Source: Desulfarculaceae bacterium (GTDB taxonomy: Bacteria; Desulfobacterota; Desulfarculia; Desulfarculales; Desulfarculaceae). From it: 64,000 nt of DNA. Made by a program: the position numbers and the translations under genes. The stretch's first letter is position 1, and each line of letters starts with the position of its first letter. The notes beneath the pieces are model-generated. The model was not told where the DNA came from. It saw nothing but the letters and a program-made list of their open reading frames with translations, and ran no database searches. Shown in pieces: positions 1-8,381 of this stretch. The stretch covers positions 659,170 to 723,169 of the forward strand of contig JAHLKT010000003.1 in assembly GCA_020444545.1 (NCBI GenBank). Direction: 5' to 3'.

Positions 1-432
1 GTCGCACTGCACGTCCACCACCACCACGTCGGCGTGGGTAAGCGCCTCGTAGGAAAAGGTGGCGGTTAGGGTCTTCTTGTCCTTGACGCAGCGGGCGATG
101 GTGATGTCCACCTCGGGGTCCTCGGCCTTCACCGGCGACTGACCCCGATTGAGCAGAGGGATTTTCCAGAAGCTCCTGGTGCTGGGCCGCTGCATCCCGA
201 TGACGAATTTGCCGGGCTCGCCGTCCGGTCCCACGCTGTCGGCCACCACCGCGGCCATCACCGCGCCCACGAAGCCCACGCCCATGACCACCACGATCTC
301 GCGGCCCATCTCCCTCTGGGCGGCCACCAGACCGGCCAGGCGTTGGTTCTCGGCCTCGTACTCCGCCTCGCCGGGAAGGGGAAAGGTTTCGCCTTCGGGG
401 CTCAGGCTGACCTGGAGACGTTCTTGATCCAT
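1..432 (-). CDS. Nucleotide-sugar dehydrogenase, N-terminal part (cut by window edge)
   Basis: Reading the minus strand from an ATG at 432 gives 144 residues that run off the left edge. A Rossmann NAD-binding motif GVGFVG lies at residues 51-56, after a polar N-terminal stretch of about 45 residues that is longer than in most family members. A conserved-looking block follows (NRGQSPVKAEDPEVD, then HADVVVVDVQCD), typical of UDP/GDP-sugar dehydrogenases of the WecC/TviB type. Family members oxidise C6 of a nucleotide sugar to a uronic acid in the cytoplasm, in two NAD-dependent steps. The catalytic Cys and Lys would lie outside the window. It is transcribed away from cysC, and its product would feed the polysaccharide locus. 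The exact sugar substrate cannot be told from this fragment. Confidence 0.8.
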   Translation of the reverse strand, partial: MDQERLQVSLSPEGETFPLPGEAEYEAENQRLAGLVAAQREMGREIVVVMGVGFVGAVMAAVVADSVGPDGEPGKFVIGMQRPSTRSFWKIPLLNRGQSPVKAEDPEVDITIARCVKDKKTLTATFSYEALTHADVVVVDVQCD

Positions 433-584
433 GGCGTGGGTCGCTCCCGCGGTTGCCGCCTCAGGGGCGGGGCCATATCTGGCCGGAAAAGGCGGCTTTT
501 CCACCGCCTGCTACTCGCGATTTAAATCAATACCGGGCGGGAGGAACTCAGTCAAGCCGTAAACCCGGCCTCGGGGCGGCAAGG

Positions 585-613
585 GGGTTAATTCGTTTAT
601 GGATTGTTATAAT
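585..613 (+). promoter_or_regulatory. Possible promoter for cysC
   Basis: In the 288-bp gap between the divergent dehydrogenase and cysC, a perfect TATAAT lies at 608-613 within a short AT-rich patch. The -35 region 17 bp upstream (585-590, gggtta) is poor, so the call rests on the -10 box and its position about 107 bp before the cysC start. Nothing else is recognisable in 433-720. Confidence 0.3.
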
Positions 614-720
614 TAATGATACATTAAACTCCTGCGAGCCGCCGGCGGCCCTCCCGGCCCGGCCGAGCCGGTTCATCAACCAGAACAACCCCCGCCCCGG
701 GCGGGCCCACAGGCCGACTG

Positions 721-1344
721 ATGGAACTTCCACACAATAAAGCCAAACATATCTTTCCGTTCCAGTCATCCATCTCCTGCGGTATGCGCAACCGCCTCAA
801 CCAGCACGGCTCGGGCCTGCTGTGGTTCTACGGGCTCTCGGGCAGCGGCAAGAGCACCCTGGCCCACGCCGTGGAGTACACCCTGCACCAGCGGGGGGTG
901 CGCTCCTACGTGCTCGACGGCGACAACGTGCGCCGGGGCATTAACCGCGACCTGAGCCTGAGCTCCGAGGACCGGCGGGAGAACATCCGCCGGGTGGCCG
1001 AGGTGGCCAAGCTGATGGTGGACGCCGGCCTGCTGGTCATGGCGGCCTTCATCACCCCCTTTGAGGACGCCCGCCGCATGGTCAAACAGATCATGGGCCC
1101 CCAACCGGTGTACCAGTGCTATTTGGATTGCCCCCTGGAGGTGTGCAGCGGGCGGGACCCCAAGGGGCTCTACGCCATGGCCAAGGCGGGTCAGCTGGAG
1201 GGGCTCACCGGCTACAGCGCCCCCTTCGAGTCCCCCGCGGACCCGGACCTTGTCATCCCCACCGCCGAGCTCAGCCTGGATCAGGAGGTGGAAGCGGTCA
1301 TCTCCTTCCTCATCGAACGGGAACTGATCAAGGCCACTGATTGA
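721..1344 (+). CDS. cysC: Adenylylsulfate (APS) kinase CysC
   Basis: This 207-residue protein phosphorylates adenosine 5'-phosphosulfate with ATP to make PAPS, the sulfate donor for sulfotransferases. The P-loop GLSGSGKS is at residues 38-45. LDGDNVR (65-71), FITPFEDAR (110-118) and RDPKGLY (145-151) are the usual APS-binding blocks, and the length matches stand-alone CysC. The ATG at 721 keeps the N-terminal segment that precedes the P-loop in homologues; an internal ATG at 784 would remove it. No sulfate adenylyltransferase or sulfotransferase is next to it. Its place beside a nucleotide-sugar dehydrogenase and an export locus suggests PAPS for polysaccharide sulfation, but that role is inferred. 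Confidence 0.93.
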   Translation: MELPHNKAKHIFPFQSSISCGMRNRLNQHGSGLLWFYGLSGSGKSTLAHAVEYTLHQRGVRSYVLDGDNVRRGINRDLSLSSEDRRENIRRVAEVAKLMVDAGLLVMAAFITPFEDARRMVKQIMGPQPVYQCYLDCPLEVCSGRDPKGLYAMAKAGQLEGLTGYSAPFESPADPDLVIPTAELSLDQEVEAVISFLIERELIKATD

Positions 1345-1388
1345 GTATATAATGCGGTCTAGGCCAGCCAACGCCGGCCGCCTGGAAC

Positions 1389-1424
1389 CAACCCGCCGAG
1401 AGGCCCCCGCCGGTGGGTTGTTTA
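1389..1424 (+). terminator. Probable intrinsic terminator after cysC
   Basis: A ten-base-pair stem (caacccgccg pairing with cggtgggttg, one G-T wobble) is followed by gttta. It lies 45 bp after the cysC stop. The T tract is short, so strength is uncertain. Confidence 0.45.
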
Positions 1425-1457
1425 CCAACCCCTACTGAGCTGTCTGGTGGCCCCTCC

Positions 1458-2354
1458 ATGACCACACCGGCCCAATGCCCCGCCTGCCAAGGCGACCGAA
1501 TCCATCGCTCACGGCGGCGTGGCGCTTTGGAAAGGGCCTTCAGCCTCCTGGGCTACCTGCCCTACCGCTGCCACAAGTGCAAGCACCGCTTCTTTTTCCA
1601 CCCGGGCAAGCCGGGGCCGATGCTCTTGCGCCTGGGCATGGCCTTGCTGGTGCTAATCCTGGCCGCGGTTGTTATCTGGAACTTGTCCGCCCACCAGGGC
1701 CCCGCGCCGGTGGCCCCCCAGACTCAGGCGGCCAACGAGGCGGCCCAGCTCACCCAGGAGGTGCAGCGTCTACGCGAGGAGGTACGGCTCTTGCGTGCCC
1801 AGTTGGGCCAGCCGCCCATGGCCCCCAACCCGTCCCCACTGCGCGGGATGGCAGCCGCTCCCTCCCCGGCTCCGGCCCCTCTGTCCGGCGTTGCCACCTC
1901 TCCGACTCCGGCCCCGCTGCCCGGCGCCGCTCCCTCTATCGCCCCGGCGCCGCTGCCCAAGGCCGCGCCCCCTCCGGTTCCGTCCCCGGCTCCCCTGCCC
2001 AGTTACATCCGCCCCACGCCCGATCCCGGCCTGGGCCGACATGCCCTCCTGGGCCAGGACGTAGCCTTACTGCGCCAGGAGATGACCCGCCTGGAGATCC
2101 AGGCCGGCAAGGAAATCGGGGAAGCCGCCCTGTTGTGGCGCGAGCTGGTCAAGCAGGGCAAGGCGCCTAAACCGGCCCAAGGTCTCGCCTCGCCCTTCAC
2201 ACCCAACTCGGGCCTGGCCTCGTCCCGTCCCAGCCTGGCCGGTCTGTCGCCCCAGGCCGCCGCGGCCAGCCTGCGTCAGCGCATCGCCCTATTGGAGCAC
2301 CAGATCCGCGAGCAGCGGGCCAAGAACCAGGTCATGCGCTCGGTGCTCTACTGA
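1458..2354 (+). CDS. Zinc-ribbon, single-pass membrane protein with Pro/Ala-rich linker (unknown function)
   Basis: A 298-residue protein of unrecognised family. Cys pairs C7/C10 and C38/C41 (CPAC and CHKC) form a probable zinc ribbon at the N-terminus, followed by one hydrophobic helix at about residues 58-75. A charged heptad-like segment (about 95-115) follows, then a long Pro/Ala/Ser-rich stretch with repeated PAPLP-type units, then a second coiled-coil-like C-terminus (LRQRIALLEHQIREQRAK). The topology suggests a cytosolic zinc ribbon and a periplasmic rod. The ATG at 1458 is preferred over one at 1413 because it starts just before the zinc ribbon. It is co-directional with the two genes downstream. 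No function is claimed; a scaffold or envelope-spanning role is only a guess. Confidence 0.7.
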   Translation: MTTPAQCPACQGDRIHRSRRRGALERAFSLLGYLPYRCHKCKHRFFFHPGKPGPMLLRLGMALLVLILAAVVIWNLSAHQGPAPVAPQTQAANEAAQLTQEVQRLREEVRLLRAQLGQPPMAPNPSPLRGMAAAPSPAPAPLSGVATSPTPAPLPGAAPSIAPAPLPKAAPPPVPSPAPLPSYIRPTPDPGLGRHALLGQDVALLRQEMTRLEIQAGKEIGEAALLWRELVKQGKAPKPAQGLASPFTPNSGLASSRPSLAGLSPQAAAASLRQRIALLEHQIREQRAKNQVMRSVLY

Positions 2355-2417
2355 GCACCGGACCGGGGCCATCAAGCAAATTGACCCCCCGGGGGTTTAG
2401 AGGGCAGACTAGGGCCC

Positions 2418-3227
2418 ATGCCTAGCCGCCGCGCCATAACCTTTTGCTTGGCCCTGTTGGCCGCCCTGTTCTGGGCCGCCCCCGCCCGGGCCAACATCAA
2501 GCTATCCATCACCGTGCGGCCGGCTCTGCAAGGCTCAGCCCTCACCGTGCGCATCGGCGTGGTCAACCAGGGCAACGAGGCGGCCAAGCGCCTGGGCTAC
2601 GCGGTGTACCTGGGCGAAACCGTGGCCCGGGCCCAGGGCGCGGCCGACCTGCCGCCCGGCGGCCGCGACCAGGCCGAGCTGACCCTGCCCTTCTCCCCTA
2701 CCCTGCCCGGCGGCTACGGGGTGGGGGTACGGGTGGACTACCACGACATCAACGGCTACCCCCTGAGCGCGGTGTCCTGGGGCCTGTTCAAGAATCAGAC
2801 CCTGGCCATAGCCCCCAGGCTTTTGCGGGGGCGGCCCGGCAACCCCTGGCCTGGCAAACCCCCCGCCTTTGAGCTGCACAACCCCCTGGACAGTCCCCTG
2901 GAGGTGACCCTGCGTGTCCTGGCCCCGGCGGAGTTCGTTCCCGACCGGCTGACGCGCACCCTCACCCTGGGGCCGCGCCAGGAGGTTCGAGTGCCCCTGG
3001 AGCTGGAGAACCGGGCCGCCCTGGTGGGCAGCACCTATCCCCTGGCCGGGCTGGTCAGCTACGTGCACCAGGGCAAGCACCACATCGGCGCGGCCCAGAG
3101 CCTGCTCTCGGTGGGCCTCTTGAGCGACCCGCTCTACGCCTGGCGTCCCTGGCTGTGGGCTCTGGCCGGGCTGCTCCTGGCGGCTCTGCTGGCCCTGGCC
3201 TGGGTGCGTCGCCGGAGGGCGGCATGA
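2418..3227 (+). CDS. Secreted beta-rich protein with C-terminal membrane anchor (CARDB/NEW3-like, unknown)
   Basis: 269 residues. A clear Sec signal peptide (about residues 1-25, ending in ARA before NIKLSITV) is followed by a beta-rich domain with a CARDB-type pattern (ALTVRIGVVNQGNEAAK; residues about 26-120). A second similar domain covers about 140-230. A hydrophobic helix ends in a basic RRRR-rich tail (about 245-269), so the protein should sit in the inner membrane with its domains in the periplasm. Its stop overlaps the next start (ATGA, 3224-3227), so the two are probably translated together and may form a complex with the large membrane protein downstream. The domain naming is by fold pattern only. 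Confidence 0.7.
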   Translation: MPSRRAITFCLALLAALFWAAPARANIKLSITVRPALQGSALTVRIGVVNQGNEAAKRLGYAVYLGETVARAQGAADLPPGGRDQAELTLPFSPTLPGGYGVGVRVDYHDINGYPLSAVSWGLFKNQTLAIAPRLLRGRPGNPWPGKPPAFELHNPLDSPLEVTLRVLAPAEFVPDRLTRTLTLGPRQEVRVPLELENRAALVGSTYPLAGLVSYVHQGKHHIGAAQSLLSVGLLSDPLYAWRPWLWALAGLLLAALLALAWVRRRRAA

Positions 3228-5863
3228 GCGCGCCGGGGGAGAACCGCGCCGCCCGCCTGGGCCTGGAGCTGGCCGTCCTGGCCGCGGTGTGGGCCTATCT
3301 GTTGCTCTACTTCCGGCCCGACCTGCTCACCAGCCCGGGCATCACCACCGGCGGCGACACCGGCAGCCACGTGTACGCGGCCTGGTATATGAAAAACGTG
3401 CTTCTGCCCTCGGGAAGCATCCTGGGCTGGTGCCCGGGCAACCTGGCCGGCTACCCCATCTTCCAGTTCTATTTCCCCCTGCCCTTTTTGGGCATGGCCG
3501 CCCTGGGCTGGCTCATTCCCCTGAACATGGCCTTCAAGCTCATCACCGCGGGCGGGGCCTTCATCATGCCCCTGGGCCTGTACCTGGGCCTGCGCCTGGC
3601 CCGGGCCCCCTTCCCGGCCCCGGCCCTGGGCGCGGTGTTCAGCCTGCTGTTCTTGTTCAACAACACCAACAGCACCTATGGCGGCAACCTGCCCAGCCTG
3701 CTGGCGGGGGAGTTCACCTATTCCTACAGCCTGGCCCTGATGGCCGTGTTCCTGGGGGCCCTGTGGGGCGACCTTGAACAGCGCAAGCACCCGGTGCGCA
3801 CGGCCCTGTGGCTGGCCGCCACCGGGCTGAGCCACGGCGGGCCGCTCCTGTTCGGGGTGCTGGCCGGGGGCCTGGTGCTCTTCCACCGCCAGTTCGCGGC
3901 CCGGGCGGTGTATTTGGGCAAGGTCTACGCCCTGGCCTTTGCCTTCATGGGCTTCTGGATCGTGCCCCTGTTGGTCTTCGCGCCCTACAACAGCCCCCAC
4001 AACATGGTGTGGATCATCACCGACTGGCAGGCGGTGGTGCCGCCCCTGCTCTGGCCGCTCATGGCCGTGGCCCTGGCCTCGCTGGTCCTGGGCCTGGCCG
4101 CCCGCTTGCGCCAAGGCCAGCCCCTGGGCGCGGCGGCCTTTTTCCTGGGCCAGGTGCTCCTGGCCTCGCTGCTTTATCTGGTGGCCTTCCACATCAACGT
4201 CATCGACATCCGCTTTTTGCCCTTTGCCTGGCTGGCCATCACCATGTGGGCCGCCTGGGCCCTGGGCTCCTGGCTGGCCCGAGCGCCGGGCCGGGCCCTG
4301 GCCCCGGTGCTGGCCCTGGTGCTGGTGGTGCTGGCGGTGGGCTACAACGTCAGCTACCTCCCCCGCTGGATCGCCTGGAACTATGCCGGGTATGAATCCG
4401 CCCCCGGCTGGGAAGATTACCAACGGCTCAACGACTACCTCAAGGGCGGCCCGGCCGATCCCCGGGTGATGTACGAACATTCTGTTTTGCACCGCCGGGC
4501 GGGCACGGTTCGGGCCATGGAGTGCCTGCCCCTGTTCTCGGGCCGGTCCACCCTGGAGGGGCTCTACATCCAGTCCTCGCCCAACTCGCCGTTCATCTAT
4601 TACTTGCAATCCCTGACCTGCCAGGCCCCCAGCACCCCCATCACCGGCTACAACTACGCCCGCTTCGACCTGGCCCGCGCCCTGCCCCGTTTGGGTCTGT
4701 TCAACGTGAGCCAGCTCGTGGCCATCAGCCAAAAGACCCGCCGCCTGCTGGACGCGGACCCCACCTACTCCCTGGCGGCCGAGATCGGGCCCTACGGGGT
4801 CTACCGGGTGGCCGGCGGAGGCGATGGCTACGTGGTCCCCCTCAAGTACAAGCCAGTGCTGGTGACCGCCCGCGACTGGAAAAGCGAGGCCTTTGAGTGG
4901 TTCCGGCGCGGCGACCTGGAGGTGCCCCTGGTCTTCGCGCCCCGGGCGGAGGCCGGCGACCCGGCCCGCTACGCCGCGGTGCTGCCCAAGGCCCCGGCCA
5001 AGCCGCCCCGTAAGCCCCTGCCTCCGGCACGGGTGAGCTCGCGGGTGGGCTGGCAGGAGATCGAGATCACCACCGATTCCCGCGCCCCCTTGCTTATCAG
5101 AATGTCCTATCACCCCAACTGGAAGGTGGAGGGAGCCGAGCGGGTGCTCCTGGCCAGCCCGGCCTTTATGCTCATCTACCCCACCCGGGACAAGGTGCGC
5201 CTGTACTTCGGCCAGACCTGGCCCAATTATCTGGGGCAGGTGCTGTTCGTGTTGGCCTGTCTTGTCGGAGTGTTGTGCCTGCCCGGCCTGCGAGGCGCGG
5301 TCTGGAGCATGGCCCTGCGCGGTGCGGTCGACCGCCCCCTGGAGAGCCTGGCCACCGGGTTGGAGCGCATCCTGGCCAGCCCCCTGGACTGGGCCTCGCG
5401 CCACACCCTGGCCCTGGCCCTGGCCGGGCTGCTCGCGGTGGCCACGGGGGCCGGGGCCTACGTGGGCCTGGGGCTAAAGGCCGATTCCACCGTGGCCTAC
5501 AACCAAGGCAAGGTTGCGTTCGACGCCAAGGACTACGCTCGCGCCGCCGAGCTGTTCGCGGACGCGGCCCGCCGCTTCCCCCGCTCCCTGATGATCGACT
5601 ACATGCTGTATCACCAGGGCCTCAGCCTGATGAAGCTCAAGGAATACGACCAAGCGGTGGAGGTTTTCCAGGGCTTGGCGCGCCGCCTGCCCGAATCGCG
5701 CGTGGTGCCCGAGGCCCTGTTCCACGCCGGCCTTTGCTATGAGCGCGCCGGACGTCCGGAGCGGGCCCGGGTGGAGTGGCGGGAGCTGATGGAGAGCTTC
5801 CCCTTCACCCATTGGTCCGACCTGGCCCGCAAAGGCCTACAACGCCTGCCACACGGCCAGTAG
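3224..5863 (+). CDS. Large polytopic membrane protein (PTPS_related type) with C-terminal TPR domain
   Basis: 879 residues from the ATG that overlaps the upstream stop. The first ~400 residues hold about 10-12 hydrophobic helices with signatures of the PTPS_related membrane family (GGDTGSH near residue 45, AGEFTYSYSLAL near 165), which resembles glycosyltransferase-C-like or YfhO-like proteins. A large extracytoplasmic region (about 400-660) and further helices (about 665-690 and 727-747) follow. The last ~120 residues carry three TPR-like repeats (NQGKVAFDAKDYARAAELF and similar) that look like the YbgF/BamD periplasmic type. A role in moving or transferring sugar residues at the membrane is likely from the family, but neither donor nor acceptor can be named. 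The TPR tail is unusual for the family. Confidence 0.75.
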   Translation: MSAPGENRAARLGLELAVLAAVWAYLLLYFRPDLLTSPGITTGGDTGSHVYAAWYMKNVLLPSGSILGWCPGNLAGYPIFQFYFPLPFLGMAALGWLIPLNMAFKLITAGGAFIMPLGLYLGLRLARAPFPAPALGAVFSLLFLFNNTNSTYGGNLPSLLAGEFTYSYSLALMAVFLGALWGDLEQRKHPVRTALWLAATGLSHGGPLLFGVLAGGLVLFHRQFAARAVYLGKVYALAFAFMGFWIVPLLVFAPYNSPHNMVWIITDWQAVVPPLLWPLMAVALASLVLGLAARLRQGQPLGAAAFFLGQVLLASLLYLVAFHINVIDIRFLPFAWLAITMWAAWALGSWLARAPGRALAPVLALVLVVLAVGYNVSYLPRWIAWNYAGYESAPGWEDYQRLNDYLKGGPADPRVMYEHSVLHRRAGTVRAMECLPLFSGRSTLEGLYIQSSPNSPFIYYLQSLTCQAPSTPITGYNYARFDLARALPRLGLFNVSQLVAISQKTRRLLDADPTYSLAAEIGPYGVYRVAGGGDGYVVPLKYKPVLVTARDWKSEAFEWFRRGDLEVPLVFAPRAEAGDPARYAAVLPKAPAKPPRKPLPPARVSSRVGWQEIEITTDSRAPLLIRMSYHPNWKVEGAERVLLASPAFMLIYPTRDKVRLYFGQTWPNYLGQVLFVLACLVGVLCLPGLRGAVWSMALRGAVDRPLESLATGLERILASPLDWASRHTLALALAGLLAVATGAGAYVGLGLKADSTVAYNQGKVAFDAKDYARAAELFADAARRFPRSLMIDYMLYHQGLSLMKLKEYDQAVEVFQGLARRLPESRVVPEALFHAGLCYERAGRPERARVEWRELMESFPFTHWSDLARKGLQRLPHGQ

Positions 5864-5994
5864 GCCCAAAGCGGGCAATCAAATCGTTCTCAGCGCACAA
5901 ATCCACGCGACATTTTTGTATTTCTGCCACCAAATCTTCATGAAGTCGAAACTCGCGCAATCAAAAAATTCCCGCCGTATAACGAAACCGGCCA

Positions 5995-6027
5995 CAAAAA
6001 AGCCCCGGACCGCATGGGCCCGGGGCG
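5995..6027 (-). terminator. Intrinsic terminator for the minus-strand repeat protein
   Basis: Read on the minus strand, a GC-rich stem (gccccgg at 6002-6008 with ccggggc at 6020-6026) is followed by TTTTTT (the A run 5996-6001 on the plus strand). It sits 33 bp after the stop of the gene at 6060-6707. The plus-strand gene ending at 5863 may use it less efficiently. Confidence 0.75.
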
Positions 6028-6059
6028 ATAGTTTTCAGCTTGGTGCTAGATGATTATAT

Positions 6060-6707
6060 CTAGCGAACCTCCAGCTTGGCCAGCTTGTGGTACAGCTCGG
6101 TGGAAGGGCTGGCCGAAGTGGTAGTGGTCTCCGTGGTGGAGGTGGTGGAGCTACTGCTGCTGGTGGTGACCGTAGCCGAGGTGGCGGTAGTCGCAGTGCC
6201 GGTGGTCACGGTGGTGTAGTCCGTGAACTTGGCGGACATGGCCTGGTTGACCTCTTCGGTCTGATCCGGGGCCACATCTACAACCGCCTGGGCGATCGCC
6301 TGCTTGGAGGCATCCGGAACTGCATCGCTCACCGCCACGGCGATGTTGGAAGCCTGGGCGGGAACCACCTGAGCCACGGCCGCGGCCACGGCCGCAGCCT
6401 GTGCGGGGTTGGCCTTCGCCGCGGCAGCCGCGATCTCGGCCGCCAGGTCCGGGTTGTCGGCCGCAGCCTGGGCCGCGATCTGAGCCGCCTGCTCGGGGTT
6501 GGCCGCCAACTGGTCCAACACCGACTGTGGCACCCCGCGTTCCACGGGTAACCGTCCCGCTTGGATCCCTTGCAGCAGCGCCTTGGGCGGCGCAGCCACT
6601 GCGGGCACGGCAATAAAAGCCAGGACCATGGCCGCCATGACAGCCATGAGTGCAATTCGTAGGCAAGCTTTGCTGCTGGACCTGCTATGAGTTAATTGAC
6701 GTCTCAT
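6060..6707 (-). CDS. Secreted Ala-rich 15-residue-repeat protein with Thr/Ser-rich tail (unknown)
   Basis: 215 residues. A signal peptide (residues about 1-39, hydrophobic core MAVMAAMVLAFIAVPAVA) precedes six helical repeats whose prolines fall at 71, 86, 101, 116, 131 and 147, a period of 15 (once 16) with pattern xPxxAxxIAxAxxx. A Thr/Ser-only low-complexity stretch covers about 165-203, then a short KLAKLEVR end. I do not recognise the family. The start is supported by GGGGATGATCTT directly before the ATG. It is transcribed divergently from the barrel protein, has its own candidate promoter and its own terminator, and lies inside the export locus. A surface, linker or matrix role is a guess. 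The Thr/Ser tract could be glycosylated. Confidence 0.75.
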   Translation of the reverse strand: MRRQLTHSRSSSKACLRIALMAVMAAMVLAFIAVPAVAAPPKALLQGIQAGRLPVERGVPQSVLDQLAANPEQAAQIAAQAAADNPDLAAEIAAAAAKANPAQAAAVAAAVAQVVPAQASNIAVAVSDAVPDASKQAIAQAVVDVAPDQTEEVNQAMSAKFTDYTTVTTGTATTATSATVTTSSSSSTTSTTETTTTSASPSTELYHKLAKLEVR

Positions 6708-6803
6708 AAGATCATCCCCGCAGTTTAATAGAATATGCCCTCGGCGTAACTACAGATGCATCCCCGCCCATGGCGAGGGCACTTTTCTTACCAAGGCTAG
6801 GTC

Positions 6804-6834
6804 ATTATAGAACATGCATCGCACCGAAACGCAA
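6804..6834 (-). promoter_or_regulatory. Candidate promoter for the repeat protein
   Basis: On the minus strand TTGCGT (plus 6829-6834) is followed after 19 bp by a perfect TATAAT (plus 6804-6809), about 97 bp before the ATG at 6707. The spacer is longer than the ideal 17 bp. The same 237-bp AT-rich gap must hold the promoter of the divergent barrel gene, which I could not pin down. Confidence 0.4.
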
Positions 6835-6944
6835 TAATTATTTTTAAAAATTCCTTGCCTTCTTCCATCGATTTTTGTTAACAAATTATACGAGGAGAAT
6901 TTGAATCTTTCAAAAAGCATACCCACACAAAGGCGGGGGTAGCG

Positions 6945-8237
6945 ATGAAGCGCGTCCACGCGAAAATTTTCGTTATCGGAATGGTACTTGCGGGCCTGCT
7001 CATGCTCGGAGTTCCCCAACTGGCGCAAGCCCAGTCCGGTCCAGGTCTTTCCCGAGAAACGGTAATCCCAACTCCAGCTTTGGACGAGGAAGGTACCTTC
7101 CTCAGCCGAGGGCCCTTCAAAATCAAGGGCGGCCTTGAAGCCGGGTGGATGAACCGTTCCAACATCTACCTGTCCCAGAACAACACCGTCTCGGACAACA
7201 TCCTGCAGGTCATGCCCTATATCGGTGTGATGCACAACTTCACCCCGACCAGCTACTGGTCGCTTTCCTATAACGGCACCTACGCTTGGTACCAGGAAAA
7301 CGACCAGAACAACTGGGCCAGCCACTACATCCCCTTTGACTTCTTCCTGGGTGGCAAAACCGGGGCCTTCGTGGAGCTGTCCAACGACTTCTGGCGCTCC
7401 AGCGACCCCTACGGCAGCCAGGACCTGTACAAGCTGGGCCAGCAGGTCTCGCGTACCCAGAATATCACCTACCTGGCTCCCGGCTGGACCTTCAGCGAGA
7501 AGACCAAGGCCAAGGTGTTCGGCCGCTACACCATTCTGGAATATGACGACGACCAAGACCGCTACCAGAACCAGCGGGAGTGGAACGTGGGCGGCGTGTT
7601 CTACTACAAGTTCATGCCCAAGACTTCGGCCCTGTTCGAGTACAAGTACGTCAACCGTGAGTATCCCGACCAGCCCACCGGCGCCTCGGAAGACCAGTAC
7701 CGCCACGACTTCATGGTCGGCGTGACCTGGGACGCCACCAGCAAGATCCAGGGCGAGGCCAAGGTCGGTTACGGCTTCATGGACTACGACAATGAGTACA
7801 ACACCGTCGGCCAGAAGTACGAGAACAAGAACACCTGGATCGCCGAGATGAACGTTACCTGGCAGGCTACTCCCAAGGTGCTGGTGACGGGTACCTTGCA
7901 ACGAGCCATCCGCCAGTCCACCCAAGGTGTGGTTGGCACCTCCTTCCCCAACAACTACTATGTTGACACTTTTGCAGGCCTGGGCGCCCGCTGGACCTTC
8001 ATCCGCAACCTGACCGCCTTTGCAAACCTGGGCGCGGGCCTCAACGACTACAACAGCCTGGATGGCACCTCGGCCCGCGAGGACGACATCTACAAGGCCC
8101 AGGTCGGCCTCGAGTACGCATTCCTGAAGTACATGTACGTGCAGGGCTACTACTACTACGACTACCGGGACTCCAACAAGGACAACCTCGGTTACACCGA
8201 CAACGTGTTCTACGTCGGGCTGGGCGGCCGCTTCTAA
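6945..8237 (+). CDS. Outer-membrane beta-barrel protein of exopolysaccharide locus (BBP2/EpsL-like)
   Basis: 430 residues with a signal peptide (about 1-30, ending LAQAQ). The mature part consists of alternating aromatic strands (for example VMPYIGVMHNFTP, WNVGGVFYYKFMP, VQGYYYYDYRD) and ends in phenylalanine (VGLGGRF), the usual barrel-insertion signal. Tyr and Trp are abundant and Cys is absent from the mature chain. It matches the putative beta-barrel porin-2 / EpsL-like proteins that stand beside Wza/Wzc genes and are thought to help pass polymer across the outer membrane. GGCGGGGG just upstream of ATG 6945 serves as ribosome-binding site. It is followed by a terminator and then by the export genes. 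The name is family-level. Confidence 0.8.
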   Translation: MKRVHAKIFVIGMVLAGLLMLGVPQLAQAQSGPGLSRETVIPTPALDEEGTFLSRGPFKIKGGLEAGWMNRSNIYLSQNNTVSDNILQVMPYIGVMHNFTPTSYWSLSYNGTYAWYQENDQNNWASHYIPFDFFLGGKTGAFVELSNDFWRSSDPYGSQDLYKLGQQVSRTQNITYLAPGWTFSEKTKAKVFGRYTILEYDDDQDRYQNQREWNVGGVFYYKFMPKTSALFEYKYVNREYPDQPTGASEDQYRHDFMVGVTWDATSKIQGEAKVGYGFMDYDNEYNTVGQKYENKNTWIAEMNVTWQATPKVLVTGTLQRAIRQSTQGVVGTSFPNNYYVDTFAGLGARWTFIRNLTAFANLGAGLNDYNSLDGTSAREDDIYKAQVGLEYAFLKYMYVQGYYYYDYRDSNKDNLGYTDNVFYVGLGGRF

Positions 8238-8264
8238 AAGCCCTCCAGCAGATACAGTCACATG

Positions 8265-8303
8265 ATGCGGGGCAGGGGGCATGGTTCCTTGCCCCGCATT
8301 TCA
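8265..8303 (+). terminator. Intrinsic terminator after barrel gene
   Basis: Ten-base-pair perfect stem (atgcggggca 8265-8274 with tgccccgcat 8290-8299) followed by ttcatt. It separates the barrel gene from the polysaccharide export operon, which has its own promoter directly downstream. Confidence 0.6.
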
Positions 8304-8332
8304 TTGCAACCGTGTTATACAGTGGGTAGAAT
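8304..8332 (+). promoter_or_regulatory. Sigma70-type promoter of the polysaccharide export operon
   Basis: TTGCAA (8304-8309), a 17-bp spacer and TAGAAT (8327-8332) lie 50 bp before the GTG start of the export protein, immediately after a terminator stem. Four or five matches per hexamer and ideal spacing make this the best housekeeping-type promoter in the window. Confidence 0.5.
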
Positions 8333-8381
8333 CATCGCATAGCTCATAGTCCCTCACGCTAAATCCGAATTAGGGGAACCA

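Noticed and set aside
548..769. Open frames in the gap between the divergent dehydrogenase and cysC
   Set aside because: They overlap real genes or have no ribosome-binding site and no protein-like composition; typical chance frames of GC-rich DNA.
3134..5404. 756-codon minus-strand open frame
   Set aside because: It is antisense to the PTPS_related gene, is rich in Gly, Gln and His and lacks any domain; an artefact of third-position GC bias.
6750..8282. 510-codon minus-strand frame opposite the barrel gene
   Set aside because: Val-rich antisense shadow of a convincing outer-membrane protein.
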